Positions 21,589-22,003 of a stretch of 22,003 nucleotides of DNA are shown one piece after another. Source of the DNA: JACDAS01 sp046262415. Its GTDB lineage: Bacteria > Actinomycetota > Thermoleophilia > Gaiellales > Gaiellaceae. Where the stretch lies: contig JBHEMU010000178.1 in NCBI GenBank assembly GCA_046262415.1, positions 1-22,003 on the forward strand, read 5' to 3'. The notes under the pieces are model-generated. The model worked only from the letters and a program-made list of their open reading frames with translations. It made no database searches and was not told where the DNA came from. Both the position numbers and the translations under genes were made by a program. Every line of letters begins with the position of its first letter. Position 1 is the first letter of the stretch.

Positions 21589-22003
21589 CCGCCGCCCATG
21601 GTCATCGCCACGGCGATCAGGATTCCCGTCAGCAGCGCGATGCCGAGTGTGGCGACGTCGAAGCGGTGGCGGTCCGCCAGCCGTTGCAGACCCTGGGACC
21701 CGGCGAGCGCGCGGCTCGGAATCGCGGACGTGGCGAGCAGGAGCAGGGCGAGTCCGAGGCCGGCGATCAGCCAGGTCCCGGACGAGGTGCTCGAGATCGC
21801 GCGGGTCGAGGCCGCGGGCACGGGCGCGGGCGCCCGCTCACCGAGCGGCACCCTTCGCGCCGAGAGGGCCGGCGGGACGACCCGGCGCTCCGGTCGCGCG
21901 GTCGGCACCGGCTCGGCCTTCGCGCCCAGATAGACGATCGGCGCCGGCGCGGCCTTGGCGCCGACGTAGCGGACGGGCGGCTTCGGCTTCGGCGGCTTGG
22001 GAC
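21585..22003 (-). CDS. Pro-rich repeat protein with C-terminal membrane segments (5' end outside window)
   Basis: The frame is open to the right edge, so the start is missing and about 138 codons plus the stop are visible. A GTG at 21908 is possible but would cut through the repeats, so I read the gene as entering from outside. The visible N-terminal part is Lys/Pro-rich and then contains a 12-residue repeat: YVGAKAAPAPIV, then YLGAKAEPVPTA, and a degenerate third copy around VPLGERAPAPVP. Two hydrophobic segments follow, WLIAGLGLALLLLATSAIP and VATLGIALLTGILIAVAMTM, before a GGG end. It is probably an envelope protein with its C-terminus in or across the membrane. I do not recognise the family. 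It is coupled by TTGA overlap to the HYR protein, suggesting a joint surface role. Confidence 0.65.
   Translation of the reverse strand, partial: PKPPKPKPPVRYVGAKAAPAPIVYLGAKAEPVPTARPERRVVPPALSARRVPLGERAPAPVPAASTRAISSTSSGTWLIAGLGLALLLLATSAIPSRALAGSQGLQRLADRHRFDVATLGIALLTGILIAVAMTMGGG

Overview
The window is very G+C-rich bacterial DNA in which codon third positions are almost all G or C. Starts are often GTG, intergenic gaps are tiny, and long spurious open frames lie antisense to real genes. The order polA - rpsA - coaE - uvrB, as in Actinobacteria such as Mycobacterium, is still recognisable here but interrupted. Together with a DUF1360 gene beside uvrB and HYR/Ig-type secreted proteins, this suggests a deep-branching actinobacterium, perhaps Thermoleophilia (Gaiellales/Solirubrobacterales). 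That placement is inference; no rRNA or tRNA gene is present to anchor it. No stretch longer than about 90 bases is without a gene or gene remnant.

Layout, left to right. 1-738 (-): the first part of a secreted or anchored PQQ-like beta-propeller protein, cut by the window edge. 811-2811 (-): uvrB, with a DUF1360 membrane protein gene (+) diverging 20 bp away. 3304-5198 (-): a pabB-pabC pair for p-aminobenzoate (folate) synthesis. 5222-7099 (+): a secreted protein with a dimethylformamidase-large-subunit-like C-terminal domain. 7053-10919 (-): a compact five-gene unit, transcribed in the order ribbon-helix-helix regulator, 37-residue small ORF, DUF4097 protein, MFS transporter, MFS transporter. 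Its promoter overlaps two perfect 11-bp direct repeats. 10964-13554 (-): rpsA - coaE - lytic transglycosylase, in which coaE has no ordinary start codon. 13634-14325 (-): a vapBC toxin-antitoxin pair with a palindromic operator. 14412-15002 (-): a truncated EAL-domain remnant. 15068-17641 (-): polA. 17715-20182 (+): a double-GNAT acetyltransferase gene coupled to a LarA-like (DUF2088) gene. 20152-22003 (-): a membrane protein with a short Pro-rich repeat, cut by the right edge, coupled to a HYR/fibronectin secreted protein.

How the parts relate. DNA repair and replication (uvrB, polA), translation (rpsA), CoA synthesis (coaE), folate precursor supply (pabBC) and wall remodelling (lytic transglycosylase) form the housekeeping frame. 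The accessory pieces are vapBC plus the EAL remnant between polA and rpsA, and the regulator-DUF4097-MFS unit between coaE and uvrB. Genes at the head of transcription units mostly lack a Shine-Dalgarno sequence. Instead they carry a TANNNT-type -10 box 7-12 bases before the start codon, pointing to leaderless or nearly leaderless mRNAs, while several genes inside units have good Shine-Dalgarno sites. All three convergent gene pairs overlap at their 3' ends.

The best candidate for an undescribed system is the regulator - small ORF - DUF4097 - paired MFS unit. The LarA-like protein without the usual cofactor lysine and the coaE gene without a canonical start also deserve attention.
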